The position numbers were made by a program, and so were the translations under genes. The notes beneath the pieces are model-generated. The model was not told the origin of the DNA and did not search any database. It saw nothing but the letters and a program-made list of their open reading frames with translations. From Chitinophagaceae bacterium UBA1931 (GTDB lineage: Bacteria > Bacteroidota > Bacteroidia > Chitinophagales > Chitinophagaceae): DNA of 64,000 nucleotides. The stretch spans positions 2,035,889 through 2,099,888 of the forward strand of contig DDFJ01000004.1 in NCBI GenBank assembly GCA_002337125.1, in the 5' to 3' direction. Of this stretch, positions 52,970-62,147 are shown piece after piece; the first letter of the stretch is position 1; the number at the start of each line of letters is the position of its first letter.

Positions 52970-53677
52970 TTATTGAATTTTTACAATCCTTTCGGCCTGT
53001 TGTGCATACAACCTGCCAATGGGAATTTCATAACCACCTATCTCCACGTCGTGACTTGTAAAGGCTGTTATTTTTAACAGGGAAACAATATACGAACGGT
53101 GAATACGAAGGAACAGATCGGAAGGCAAAAATTCTTCCACTGAACTGATGGATTGTTTTACCAGCAACGGTTTGTCATTTTCTCTTACAACTTTTATATA
53201 ATCCTTCATGCTTTCGATAAAAACAATGTCGTTGTAGTTTACTTTAATCATTTTTCGTTCGGAACGGAAATAAATAAATCCTTTTTCATCAATGATTGAA
53301 TGTTCTTCTTTTGGTTCGTACAAAGCGTTGCTGTTTAATTTATTTACTGCTTTCAATAAGCGTTCAAGTGTAACCGGCTTTAATAAATAGTCGATTGCTT
53401 CAAGTTCAAACGCTTCTACAGCATATTCTTTATACGCTGTTGTAAAAATTACTTTAGGTGGATTTCGTAACGTTCGCAAAAATTCATGACCCATTAATTT
53501 AGGCATGTGAATATCTAAAAACATCAAATCAACCTGGTGCTTATTCAGAAGCTCCATTGCAGCAAACGCATTATGACAAGTTGCTGCAACAGATAAAAAA
53601 GGGATACTTTCAATATGTTTTTCAAGCACCTTAATTGCAAGAGGTTCATTATCTACTATCAGGCATTTTATTTTCAT
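52970..53677 (-). CDS. LytTR-family response regulator
   Basis: 235 residues. Receiver domain (1-~120) with the phospho-acceptor Asp in MFLDIHMP and Lys in LKPVTLERL, then a LytTR DNA-binding domain (~135-232; FIYFRSERKMIKVNYNDIVFIESMKDYIKV). It overlaps the kinase gene by 4 bases (ATGA), so the two are coupled. Its targets are unknown; direct repeats typical of LytTR sites were not identified in the window. Confidence 0.95.
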   Translation of the reverse strand: MKIKCLIVDNEPLAIKVLEKHIESIPFLSVAATCHNAFAAMELLNKHQVDLMFLDIHMPKLMGHEFLRTLRNPPKVIFTTAYKEYAVEAFELEAIDYLLKPVTLERLLKAVNKLNSNALYEPKEEHSIIDEKGFIYFRSERKMIKVNYNDIVFIESMKDYIKVVRENDKPLLVKQSISSVEEFLPSDLFLRIHRSYIVSLLKITAFTSHDVEIGGYEIPIGRLYAQQAERIVKIQ

Positions 53678-54837
53678 GCAACTACAGTTGAATTTAAACT
53701 AAGTGTTGGTGTTGTTTCTTTTGTCTGAGTCCTGTTGATTCTGTTCAGGTAAACAATAAGTTTTACATTGTATATTTCTTCAGTACTTTTTATGAGCAGT
53801 TCATATTTACCGGGATACATCAGCTCAAGTCTTTTTTTGATATTCTGCAGACCTATTCCTCCGGCCTGATTATTTTCGTTACCGTTATTTGTATGACTGT
53901 TGCTTAAGTTGAAAGTTAATTTGTTGCCATCAGCATTCAAGTGCAGGTTAATCCAGCATTGATCCAGTTCTTCACTTATTCCATACTTAAAACTGTTTTC
54001 AATAAACGGCAACAATAACAATGCTGCAATTTGCAGCTCATTAACAGCACCGGTGCAAACAAACGAAACATCGATGCGGTTACCGTAACGTATTTTTTCA
54101 AGCTCAACATATTTCCGCATCATTTCAACTTCTTTCTCAAGCGGCATTTCATCTTCATTGCATTCATATAACATGTACCTCAACAGGTCGGATAAATGGG
54201 TAACAACTTTTGGTGCATTCACCGACTGAGATAATGTTAAAGAATAAAGATTGTTTAAAGTGTTAAATAAAAAATGAGGATGTACCTGTGCCTTCAGTAA
54301 CTGCAGTTGTGCTTCTGTTTTTTCTTTTTGCAGCCGAAGATTGGTTTGTTCTTTTATATACCAATACTTCATCAGTTTAATTGCAACGGCTATTCCACCA
54401 ACCGTTATTCCACCTCTTAATCCTGCAAGCAAGGATAAAAATATTGTGGGGTTAGCCGGGCCAACATGTTTATCAAACAAAAAATTCCACACAAAAGGCA
54501 ATATATAATTGCCGGTAATTGTTGAAATGAATGCAGTAATAAAAAAACAACAAACTGTGGCAAAGGCTGCAGCTACATACTTCCCCTTTAATAATAACCT
54601 GGGTGCAACAAAATACATGAGTGAATAAGAAAGAAAAATATGCGCTCCCAAAAAAAAGAATGAATTAAGAAGGGAAACAGGGAAACGTTCAACATCCGGC
54701 AAAAAATAATGACCGGGAACATAAGAATACAAAAAAGCAAAAAATAAAAACCAGAAAATCCAGAATGCAACATGCCTCCTGATGCGATATTTTGGTTCAT
54801 CAGAAAATATAAACTGGTATTGCCCGATCGGATTCAT
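53674..54837 (-). CDS. LytS-type sensor histidine kinase
   Basis: 387 residues. Four hydrophobic segments in the first 170 residues, a coiled-coil stretch (~175-200), then the His-kinase domain with the phospho-acceptor His in HPHFLFNTLNNLY and a short HATPase with GIGLQNIKKRL. The sensory signal is unknown: there is no extracellular domain apart from short loops. The first gene of the two-component operon with the LytTR regulator. Confidence 0.94.
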   Translation of the reverse strand: MNPIGQYQFIFSDEPKYRIRRHVAFWIFWFLFFAFLYSYVPGHYFLPDVERFPVSLLNSFFFLGAHIFLSYSLMYFVAPRLLLKGKYVAAAFATVCCFFITAFISTITGNYILPFVWNFLFDKHVGPANPTIFLSLLAGLRGGITVGGIAVAIKLMKYWYIKEQTNLRLQKEKTEAQLQLLKAQVHPHFLFNTLNNLYSLTLSQSVNAPKVVTHLSDLLRYMLYECNEDEMPLEKEVEMMRKYVELEKIRYGNRIDVSFVCTGAVNELQIAALLLLPFIENSFKYGISEELDQCWINLHLNADGNKLTFNLSNSHTNNGNENNQAGGIGLQNIKKRLELMYPGKYELLIKSTEEIYNVKLIVYLNRINRTQTKETTPTLSLNSTVVA

Positions 54838-55052
54838 TTAATTAAAATTATAAAAACAGCAAGCCAAATAAAAGCCAAAAGATGTTATAGTAGACGAATG
54901 ATTATTTTTCGTCGCTGAACTGCATGGTCCTGCATTTAATCGCTGTTATCTGCACGAATGTTTTCTGCATCATTTCGTTCAACCACTTTCCTGTAACTGC
55001 CTTTTTCTGTGATATAGTTTTACGATCATCATTCACAAAAAAATTAATCGTT

Positions 55053-55388
55053 ATGAAAAAGATGTGTTTGGCTATTTCATTAAGCTGTTTGTTTTTTGTT
55101 GCAGCAGCACAGGAAAAAACAAATCATACACCAAAATGGATAAGCAATACAGGTTATTGGGTTGTTGAAAGCAACATTAAAACACCCGAAACTTCTATTG
55201 TTTATTTTTATAACAACAATCAGGTTCTTGTTTACAAAGAAAACCTTGACGGGGTTCGACTCCAGCTTAACAAGCGTAAAATAAAAATGAGACTAAAAAA
55301 AGTACTTGAGCAGGCAGTGTATGCTTACGAACAAAAGAAGTTTATTCCCGAAAATGAAAAGTGGCTGTTACTCGCAATTAAGAAATAA
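55053..55388 (+). CDS. Small exported protein of unknown function
   Basis: 111 residues from ATG 55053; the frame opens at 54924, but MKKMCLAISLSCLFFVAAAQ is a typical signal peptide. The rest (KWISNTGYWVVES, IVYFYNNNQVLVYKENLDG) is beta-rich and ends in a basic helical stretch. No recognised domain. Divergent from the LytS gene, so co-regulation with it is possible. A large bidirectional terminator follows. Confidence 0.75.
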   Translation: MKKMCLAISLSCLFFVAAAQEKTNHTPKWISNTGYWVVESNIKTPETSIVYFYNNNQVLVYKENLDGVRLQLNKRKIKMRLKKVLEQAVYAYEQKKFIPENEKWLLLAIKK

Positions 55389-55393
55389 AGAAA

Positions 55394-55447
55394 AAACCAC
55401 GCAGTAAACAAAAATTCCTTCCTGAATACTGCGTGGTTTCTATTTTA
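55394..55447. terminator. Bidirectional intrinsic terminator
   Basis: AAACCACGCAGTA (55394-55406) pairs with TACTGCGTGGTTT (55427-55439) around a 20-base loop; T-rich on both sides. Between convergent genes at 55388 and 55451. Confidence 0.8.
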
Positions 55448-55450
55448 TAG

Positions 55451-57910
55451 TTATTCTACAATCCTCAACTTGGCATAATTGAGCATAATCTTTTTCTCAC
55501 CATTCAGTTCAAACTTTACTGTGGCAATAGGATTATGTGCGCTGCCTTCCATTTTTACAACAGTACCAAAACCAAATTTCTGGTGTTCCACTTTCTGACC
55601 TTCCTGCAAATTACTTGTATCACTTGCAACAAAATCAGCAGCAGGTTTATGCTCTACTGTTTGTGGCCGTGAAGGTGGAGTTATGTAAGATGGTTTTGGT
55701 GTTGCCGCTTTAGGTGGAGGTCCATAGCGCTTTTCAGTTTGTGACACATCGTTATAATCTGACTTGTTGCCCCAGCCTTTCATTCTGTCAAATGCTGAAC
55801 TTCCGCCAAACGAAGAGGATTGATTTCTTAATCCACCTCCTGCAAAACTTTTATCAACATATTGTTCCGGCAATTCATCCAAGAAGCGGCTCGGATCGTT
55901 CTGTACAATCTGTCCAAACTTATACCTTGTATTGGCATAGCTGATCCAGAGTTTCTTTTTTGCACGTGTAATCACCACATAAAATAACCTGCGCTCTTCT
56001 TCCAGCTCTTCTCTTGTGTTGATGGAAAGTGCATTGGGGAAAAGCATTTCTTCCAGTCCTGCAGCAAACACACATTCAAACTCCAGGCCTTTGGCAGCAT
56101 GAATGGTCATGAGTTTTACATTATCAGCATCGGGATCTTTTTCATCTGCATCTGTAAGCAAAGTAATCTGTTGCAGGTAGGCACCTAACGTAACCGCACC
56201 AAGCTTGATTTGTTCTTCAGTTGGTGCTGCTTCAAACGATAATTCCTTTTGAGCCGCTTCGCTTTCTGCAAATAATTTTTCTTCTTCCAGCATCACGCCA
56301 TCATCATCAATCTGCTGACGGTTCTGCGTATCATCCACCCATTCTTTTATTGAGTTGAGTAATTCCTGCGTGTTTTCATATCGTTGTAATCCTTCGGTGC
56401 TTTTATCGTTAAATAATTCTTTAACGATGTTTGTTTGTTTACCTACATGCACGGCCACATCATACGCATTGTTTTTCTGCAACATGCTGGCAAAGCTTTT
56501 GATCATTGTTACAAACTCATCAATTGCTTCCAGTGTGCCTGCTTTAAATCCATATTGCTGTGCTTTGGTGAGCACTTCCCACATGCTGATGTTTTGTTCA
56601 TTAGCAAACAGCACACATTTATCTACCGTTGTTTTTCCAATTCCTCTTGTGGGATAGTTGATGATACGTTTCAGCGCTTCTTCATCTCTTGGGTTTACAA
56701 TCAACCGCAGGTAAGCAATAAAGTCTTTGATTTCTTTACGCTGATAGAAACTGATACCACCGTAAATAATATACGGAATACCCATACGGCGAAGACTTTC
56801 TTCAAACGCACGACTCTGTGCATTGGTACGATATAGGATAGCAAAATCTTTATTGCGGTAGTGGTTGCGTAGTTTTTGTTCCTGGATTGTATCGGCCACA
56901 AATTTCCCTTCATCGTTATCCGTCATAGTGCGGATTAAACGGATCTTTTCGCCTTCTGTATTTTCAGTAAACAACGTTTTCTCAATCTGTCCTTTGTTAT
57001 TGGCTATAACTTCATTTGCCACATTGAGAATATTTTTTGTGCTTCGGTAATTCTGCTCAAGCTTCACCACGTGTACATTATCATAATCTTTCTGGAACTG
57101 TAAAATGTTTTCAATGGTTGCTCCACGAAAGCTGTAAATACTCTGCGCATCATCGCCCACCACGCAAACATTTTCATACATAGCTCCCAGCAGTTTGATT
57201 ATTTCGTACTGTGCAGGATTCGTATCCTGGTACTCATCAATCATAATATATTTAAAGCGGCGCTGGTATTTGCTTAAACTTTCCGGAACATTTTTCAGCA
57301 GTTCATAAAACTTCAGCAACAGATCATCAAAATCCATTGCCCCGTTTTTAAAACAGCGTTTTACATACGCATCATAAATCTGTGCAATGGCGGGGCGGTT
57401 GGCACGCATATCTTCCTGCTGAAGATGCCAGTCGTTTTTATATTCTTCAGCCGAAACCAACGAGTTTTTTGCAGAAGATATCCGGTTGTAAACAGTAGCA
57501 GGCTTGTAATGCTTGTCATCAAGATTCATTTCATTGATCACCGTTTTCACCACACTTTTTGCATCATCAGTATCGTAAATGGTGAAGTTGGAAGGATAGC
57601 CAATCTTTGTTGCCTCGCTTCTTAAAATGCGTGCAAACACACTGTGAAATGTGCCGATGTATAAATTTCGTGCTTCATGGTTGCCAAGAATGTGCTCCAC
57701 ACGTTCTTTCATTTCCTTGGCAGCTTTATTTGTAAACGTTAACGCCAGTATATTGAATGCATCCACACCTCTTGCCATTAAATGAGCAATACGTGTGGTG
57801 AGCACTTTTGTTTTACCGCTTCCTGCACCTGCAACAATCATCAACGGCCCTTCAATAGTTGTTACCGCTTCTTTCTGCCGCTCGTTCAGTCCTTTTAAGT
57901 AGTCAATCAT
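55451..57910 (-). CDS. uvrD: UvrD/PcrA-type DNA helicase
   Basis: 819 residues. Superfamily 1 3'-5' helicase of excision and mismatch repair. Motif I AGAGSGKTK, motif II DEYQDTN, motif IV-VI region with GDDAQSIYSFRGA and VMTIHAAKGLEFE-like LMTIHAAKGLEF, ITRAKKKLW. The C-terminal ~45 residues (VEHQKFGFGTVV ... LRIVE) form the Tudor-like domain of PcrA. A -7 variant TAATTTCG ends 4 bases before the ATG. PcrA and UvrD names are both used in the phylum. Confidence 0.95.
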   Translation of the reverse strand: MIDYLKGLNERQKEAVTTIEGPLMIVAGAGSGKTKVLTTRIAHLMARGVDAFNILALTFTNKAAKEMKERVEHILGNHEARNLYIGTFHSVFARILRSEATKIGYPSNFTIYDTDDAKSVVKTVINEMNLDDKHYKPATVYNRISSAKNSLVSAEEYKNDWHLQQEDMRANRPAIAQIYDAYVKRCFKNGAMDFDDLLLKFYELLKNVPESLSKYQRRFKYIMIDEYQDTNPAQYEIIKLLGAMYENVCVVGDDAQSIYSFRGATIENILQFQKDYDNVHVVKLEQNYRSTKNILNVANEVIANNKGQIEKTLFTENTEGEKIRLIRTMTDNDEGKFVADTIQEQKLRNHYRNKDFAILYRTNAQSRAFEESLRRMGIPYIIYGGISFYQRKEIKDFIAYLRLIVNPRDEEALKRIINYPTRGIGKTTVDKCVLFANEQNISMWEVLTKAQQYGFKAGTLEAIDEFVTMIKSFASMLQKNNAYDVAVHVGKQTNIVKELFNDKSTEGLQRYENTQELLNSIKEWVDDTQNRQQIDDDGVMLEEEKLFAESEAAQKELSFEAAPTEEQIKLGAVTLGAYLQQITLLTDADEKDPDADNVKLMTIHAAKGLEFECVFAAGLEEMLFPNALSINTREELEEERRLFYVVITRAKKKLWISYANTRYKFGQIVQNDPSRFLDELPEQYVDKSFAGGGLRNQSSSFGGSSAFDRMKGWGNKSDYNDVSQTEKRYGPPPKAATPKPSYITPPSRPQTVEHKPAADFVASDTSNLQEGQKVEHQKFGFGTVVKMEGSAHNPIATVKFELNGEKKIMLNYAKLRIVE

Positions 57911-57971
57911 CCGGCGAAATTACAGTAAGGTTTTGGGAGATGAATTAGTGTGGAGAAAGAAATTCAATCAA

Positions 57972-58008
57972 AAATAAAAAGGCATCCTTCAAATTGATGA
58001 AAGATGCC
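57972..58008 (-). terminator. Intrinsic terminator of the small basic protein gene
   Basis: On the minus strand GGCATC-TTTCA pairs with TGAAG-GATGCC (one mismatch), followed by a T-run, 22 bases after the stop at 58030. Confidence 0.65.
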
Positions 58009-58029
58009 CCTATCTGAATTTCTTGAAGC

Positions 58030-58194
58030 TTATGCACCCCGCTGTGCACCACCCACATGCTTACCCGAAGCGTTGGATGACTTGGTGTTTGCTTTTACAT
58101 TGCCGCCTTTGGGTGCAATGAATGCAGACTTTCCGGAAGATGCTGCACCTTTTTTTTTATCTTTTTTGTTCTTACCTGTATTAAATAATGACAT
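58030..58194 (-). CDS. Small basic protein of unknown function, 54 residues
   Basis: ATG 58194 to TAA 58030. The product is lysine- and glycine-rich (MSLFNTGKNKKDKKK ... GGNVKANTK ... GGAQRGA), without a hydrophobic segment. The lysine run and the low complexity suggest a nucleic-acid-binding or disordered role, but this is inference. Support comes from a matched terminator right after the stop and from the absence of any other gene in the space between uvrD and the DUF4476 gene. The overlapping plus-strand frame is Pro/Leu/Phe-rich and implausible. Confidence 0.6.
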   Translation of the reverse strand: MSLFNTGKNKKDKKKGAASSGKSAFIAPKGGNVKANTKSSNASGKHVGGAQRGA

Positions 58195-58248
58195 ATAAAC
58201 GAATTTAACCGTAAGTTACAATTTTCTGTTTACATGAATGAAACTGTG

Positions 58249-58959
58249 CTACCTGCCTGAAATAAAATCAAGTAAACTGTTTTTGTTGGCAGTTGAAAAA
58301 AATTCTTCAGCAAGTGTAAAATAATTCCCTTTGTCGCTGCAGTAATCGTAAGCATATTTAGCGAATTCAAGCTTTTTGCTGTCGTCAAAAAACAAATTCA
58401 TAATTTCTTTTACCTGCGATGTTTTTAACCAAACATTCTTAACCGTAACCTTTGCCATGCGTAATTTATCTGCATCAGAAAATTCATTGTTAATTGCCCG
58501 TTTTATTTTACCGAATTGTTCGGCATCTGCAGCCATGCGGTTTTCATCATTACGGTCATGATGCGGGCCGCCTCCGTAATTATTATCAGGCTGCGGATTC
58601 ATCTCATTATCATTCCACTCATCTCTTGCAATATATCCTTCATCCCAAACAGCTTTGCCAAAACGCATTACCGTCAGTTCAAGATGTTTCCCTGCAATTA
58701 ATGTTATACTGCCATTGTACACCGAAACATAATCGGCTCCGCTCTGCGTTGGTTGCCATTGATAGACTGTAAGTGAATAATTACCGGGAGCAAGGTTCTG
58801 GAATGTACAGCTCCGGTCCTGCAAACTGTATTTTTTCCCTGCGAAAATAATTTTAAGATTGGTGCTTCCGGTTGTACTGATGGTGAAGTTGCTTCTTTGA
58901 GCAAATGAAATCATTGCTGTAAACAGAAAGCAAACGGCAAAAAGCAATTGCTTATACAT
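58249..58959 (-). CDS. DUF4476 exported protein
   Basis: 236 residues with a signal peptide ending at SFAQ. A beta-rich N-terminal half (~20-110; FAGKKYSLQDRSCTFQNLAPGNYSLTVYQW) recalls a PEGA-like domain, followed by an Asp/Asn-rich linker (~113-140) and the C-terminal DUF4476 domain (~145-236; FGKIKRAINNEFSDADKLRMAKVTV). Function unknown; DUF4476 occurs mainly in Bacteroidota and other Gram-negative bacteria. It is divergent from the caspase-TPR gene with a 130-base gap. Confidence 0.88.
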   Translation of the reverse strand: MYKQLLFAVCFLFTAMISFAQRSNFTISTTGSTNLKIIFAGKKYSLQDRSCTFQNLAPGNYSLTVYQWQPTQSGADYVSVYNGSITLIAGKHLELTVMRFGKAVWDEGYIARDEWNDNEMNPQPDNNYGGGPHHDRNDENRMAADAEQFGKIKRAINNEFSDADKLRMAKVTVKNVWLKTSQVKEIMNLFFDDSKKLEFAKYAYDYCSDKGNYFTLAEEFFSTANKNSLLDFISGR

Positions 58960-59089
58960 GTAAAATTTTTACTAAAGATAGAAAGCAAATCAACTCGTAT
59001 TATACCCTTAACCACGGATAATTTTATTTTCAAAAGAGTACCCTCGTCATGGTATTCTTTTTACCAAAAGTTAGTTTATTTTTATTGTT

Positions 59090-62000
59090 ATGTTTTTCTA
59101 CAAACTTCTCTTATCATCTGTACTTTTTTTATTTCTTACACTGCCTGCAATTGCACAGCAGGCAAAAGGCTCTTCTGAAGATGTTGCAGTTACGGAAGAA
59201 ATGAAAACAACTTATGCTGTTGTTATTGGTATTTCTGATTACGAGTCGCCAAGGTTGCAACTCAATGCAGCAGATAAAGATGCTGCATTGTTTGCCCGTT
59301 TTTTGCTGGAAACAAAAAAAGCATCCAAAGAAAATATACAACTACTGCTCAACAGGCAGGCCAGCAGCCAGTCGGTCAATGCTGCTATCCGCTCCTTAAT
59401 GCAATTAAAAATAAAAAGCGGCGATGAGGTGATCATTTATTTTTCAGGTCATGGTGATATACAAAAATCAAAAGACACCGCAAATAAAGATGGATACACG
59501 GGCTACCTGCTTTGCAGCGATGTAAACGTAGAACGGGCATACACGGGTGCACAGGGAACGCTCAGCTTTAAAGACTTAAACGAAGCCGTTAGCTTTCTCA
59601 CACAACACAATGTACAGGTAAGTTTGGTTTTAGATGCCTGCCACAGCGGACAAACAGTGAACGAAGAAGGGGCGAACCTGTTAAGTGAGTCTGCACTTAC
59701 TTCTTTTCGCAACACCATCCGTTACCTCAGTTGCGGAGCCAATCAGCGTTCATTTGAAAGCGAACAAATGGGTCATGGCTTTTTTACTTATTATCTCGTG
59801 CAGGGAATGATGGGCGCAGCAGATAACAGCCCTGCAGATAATAAAATAAAAGTAAACGAACTGAACATCTACGTGTACAACAATGTGTACGAAGAATCAA
59901 AAGAAAAACAAGAACCTAATATCGGGGCTTCATCCGGCGGAAAAATAGTTATGCAGATTTCGCCCGAAATAAAATCAATTGCATTTGAACAGCTGAAACA
60001 AAATGCATTGCTTGAAATTAAAGAATCAACAGTAGCAGCACGTTCTGCCGGAATAGAAGAGAACACATTACTCACACAACTTTCAACATCACAAAAACAA
60101 CTTCTACAACAACTCAACAATTATTTAAAAAACAGTCAACCGGATTATCAGAAAGCAACAAGCCTGTACAGGAGTTTTATAAATCAACAACTTTTCCCGG
60201 CCGACTGGCTTCGTTACATCAAACAAAAACTGGTACTGCAGTTCGGCATTGAACCACAACGGGCAGTTAATGAAGTGTTGAAAGGAAAAAATAATCCGCC
60301 GCCAGCTTCTTACTTTAAATCGGCAGCTGAACAAAGCAACCTTCTGCTTTCGCTGCTTGATACAACAGACTATGGCTATAAAATTTATTATATCTACAGC
60401 CGTTATCTCGAAGCTTATTCTTACCTGCGTGGAAAAAATTACAAAATGTATCCAACTGCAAAAAAGCTTTTACACGAAGCATTGATTGCAGAACCTGATG
60501 CAGCATTTGTTTTACATGCATTGGGACTTGTTGCTGAATATCAAAATGATTTTACGCTGGCTGAAAAATATTACCGGCAGGCAATAGAATTAATCCCCAC
60601 CTGGACTTATCCACGAAGCAGTCTCGGAAATGCATTACGCAGCCAGGGAAAATACAATGAAGCAATCAAAGTGTTTAATGAAGTAATCCGTCTTGCTCCT
60701 TCTTTTAGCTGGCCGTATAATAACCTGGGAACGGTGTATCTCGATTTAAAACAATATAAGGAAGCGGAACGCTTGTTTAATTATTCTATTTCGATTGATA
60801 CGCTTGACGCATCCTGCGAATACAATAATCTTGGTCTTATTTACAGCGACAGGGGAAATGTAAAAGCCGCAGAGGAATTTTATCTCAGGTCAATTAAAAA
60901 AGACAGTCTCTTTGTTTATGCCTATCAAAATCTTGCTGATTTATACCTGAAAGTAAATGCACGGAAAACTTCCGAACTGCTGGCAAAATCAGTAAACATG
61001 GAACCATATTTTGCAAGCGGCATTAATGAGCTTGCCGATTTTTATAAAGATGGAACTTCAACCAACGACTGGAAAACTGCCGACAGTCTTTATTCACTTG
61101 CTATCAGTTATAATCCTTATGAAACCTGGGGATATGCAGGAAAAGCATGGACAAGAATGCAACTCAAGGACACAGCTTCTGCACTTCGTTTGTTCAAAGA
61201 ATGCTTGCGTATCAATTCCGACAAAGCTTCTTCGTATGGTTATTATGGCCAGTTTTTTCAATATACCAAACAATACCGCCAGGCAGTATCATGGTATAAA
61301 AAAGCATTAAACATCAACCCGTATTACTGGGAAGGATACGAATGGACATTTGAATGCTGGATGAAATTAAACAAACCAGACAGTGCATTGAATATTTTAA
61401 AAATGGCCTTGCCTTATTTCAATCAAAATCCTGATCTGTATAATTTATGGGGTAACTTTTTTTATGCAGAAGGAAATTATAAAGAAGCTGTCAATCAATA
61501 TGCAAAAGCATTGACTTCCGACAGCAGCTATGCACATGCGTATGGCAATCTTGCCTATACATCACTTGAAATAAATGATTTTGCAAATGCAGTGAATTAT
61601 TTTAAAAAAGCAAACGAGAATGATCCTTTATTGTTTCCATTTGCAGATATCGCTGTTGATTTAATTGATAAAGCAGACAACCTGTTACTTGCTGAAAAAC
61701 CGGCAGAAGCTTTAGCTCTTTTTTCACTTGCAGCAGATCTTATTCCCAAAGATGAATATGCTTTTCATCTGAAAAATGCAGCACTACAATACATCAACGG
61801 TCAACACAAAAAAGCTGTTCCATTGATTGATCATATGCTGCAAAACAATGATCTTCCGCCAAGCTACCGGTATCTTTTTTTACAACAGCTTGGCTGGTGT
61901 TATATTGATGCAGGTGATTATGAAAAAGCCATTACTTCGTTTGAAACATCATTTAATTCATCGGCTAATCCATCTTACATTGGTATTGCCGTTGCCCTGT

Positions 62001-62143
62001 TTGCATCAAATCAAAAAGAAAAAGCAAAACAATGGTTGCTGAAAGAAAAACAACAGAACATCAACTGGAAGGAAAGTGAAAAGCAGAAGCTGATGTACAG
62101 CAACAACAGCATGCAACTATTACAACAACTGAAACAATTGTAA
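59090..62143 (+). CDS. Exported caspase-family protein with TPR array
   Basis: 1017 residues with a signal peptide ending at IAQQ, so it acts in the periplasm or on the outer membrane. Residues ~40-295 are a caspase (peptidase C14) domain with the catalytic His121 in FSGHGD and Cys184 in LDACHSG, followed by a helical region (~295-450) and a long tetratricopeptide array (about 460-1000, roughly a dozen repeats such as AEKYYRQAIELIPTW). Caspase-TPR proteins occur in several bacterial groups; substrates are mostly unknown. The next gene starts 4 bases after its stop, which implies a joint role with the YD-repeat protein. Confidence 0.92.
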   Translation: MFFYKLLLSSVLFLFLTLPAIAQQAKGSSEDVAVTEEMKTTYAVVIGISDYESPRLQLNAADKDAALFARFLLETKKASKENIQLLLNRQASSQSVNAAIRSLMQLKIKSGDEVIIYFSGHGDIQKSKDTANKDGYTGYLLCSDVNVERAYTGAQGTLSFKDLNEAVSFLTQHNVQVSLVLDACHSGQTVNEEGANLLSESALTSFRNTIRYLSCGANQRSFESEQMGHGFFTYYLVQGMMGAADNSPADNKIKVNELNIYVYNNVYEESKEKQEPNIGASSGGKIVMQISPEIKSIAFEQLKQNALLEIKESTVAARSAGIEENTLLTQLSTSQKQLLQQLNNYLKNSQPDYQKATSLYRSFINQQLFPADWLRYIKQKLVLQFGIEPQRAVNEVLKGKNNPPPASYFKSAAEQSNLLLSLLDTTDYGYKIYYIYSRYLEAYSYLRGKNYKMYPTAKKLLHEALIAEPDAAFVLHALGLVAEYQNDFTLAEKYYRQAIELIPTWTYPRSSLGNALRSQGKYNEAIKVFNEVIRLAPSFSWPYNNLGTVYLDLKQYKEAERLFNYSISIDTLDASCEYNNLGLIYSDRGNVKAAEEFYLRSIKKDSLFVYAYQNLADLYLKVNARKTSELLAKSVNMEPYFASGINELADFYKDGTSTNDWKTADSLYSLAISYNPYETWGYAGKAWTRMQLKDTASALRLFKECLRINSDKASSYGYYGQFFQYTKQYRQAVSWYKKALNINPYYWEGYEWTFECWMKLNKPDSALNILKMALPYFNQNPDLYNLWGNFFYAEGNYKEAVNQYAKALTSDSSYAHAYGNLAYTSLEINDFANAVNYFKKANENDPLLFPFADIAVDLIDKADNLLLAEKPAEALALFSLAADLIPKDEYAFHLKNAALQYINGQHKKAVPLIDHMLQNNDLPPSYRYLFLQQLGWCYIDAGDYEKAITSFETSFNSSANPSYIGIAVALFASNQKEKAKQWLLKEKQQNINWKESEKQKLMYSNNSMQLLQQLKQL

Positions 62144-62147
62144 CCAA

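Noticed and set aside
58004..58198. Plus-strand frame of 64 codons overlapping the small basic protein
   Set aside because: Its Pro/Leu/Phe-rich product looks non-coding, and the minus-strand frame has a matched terminator.
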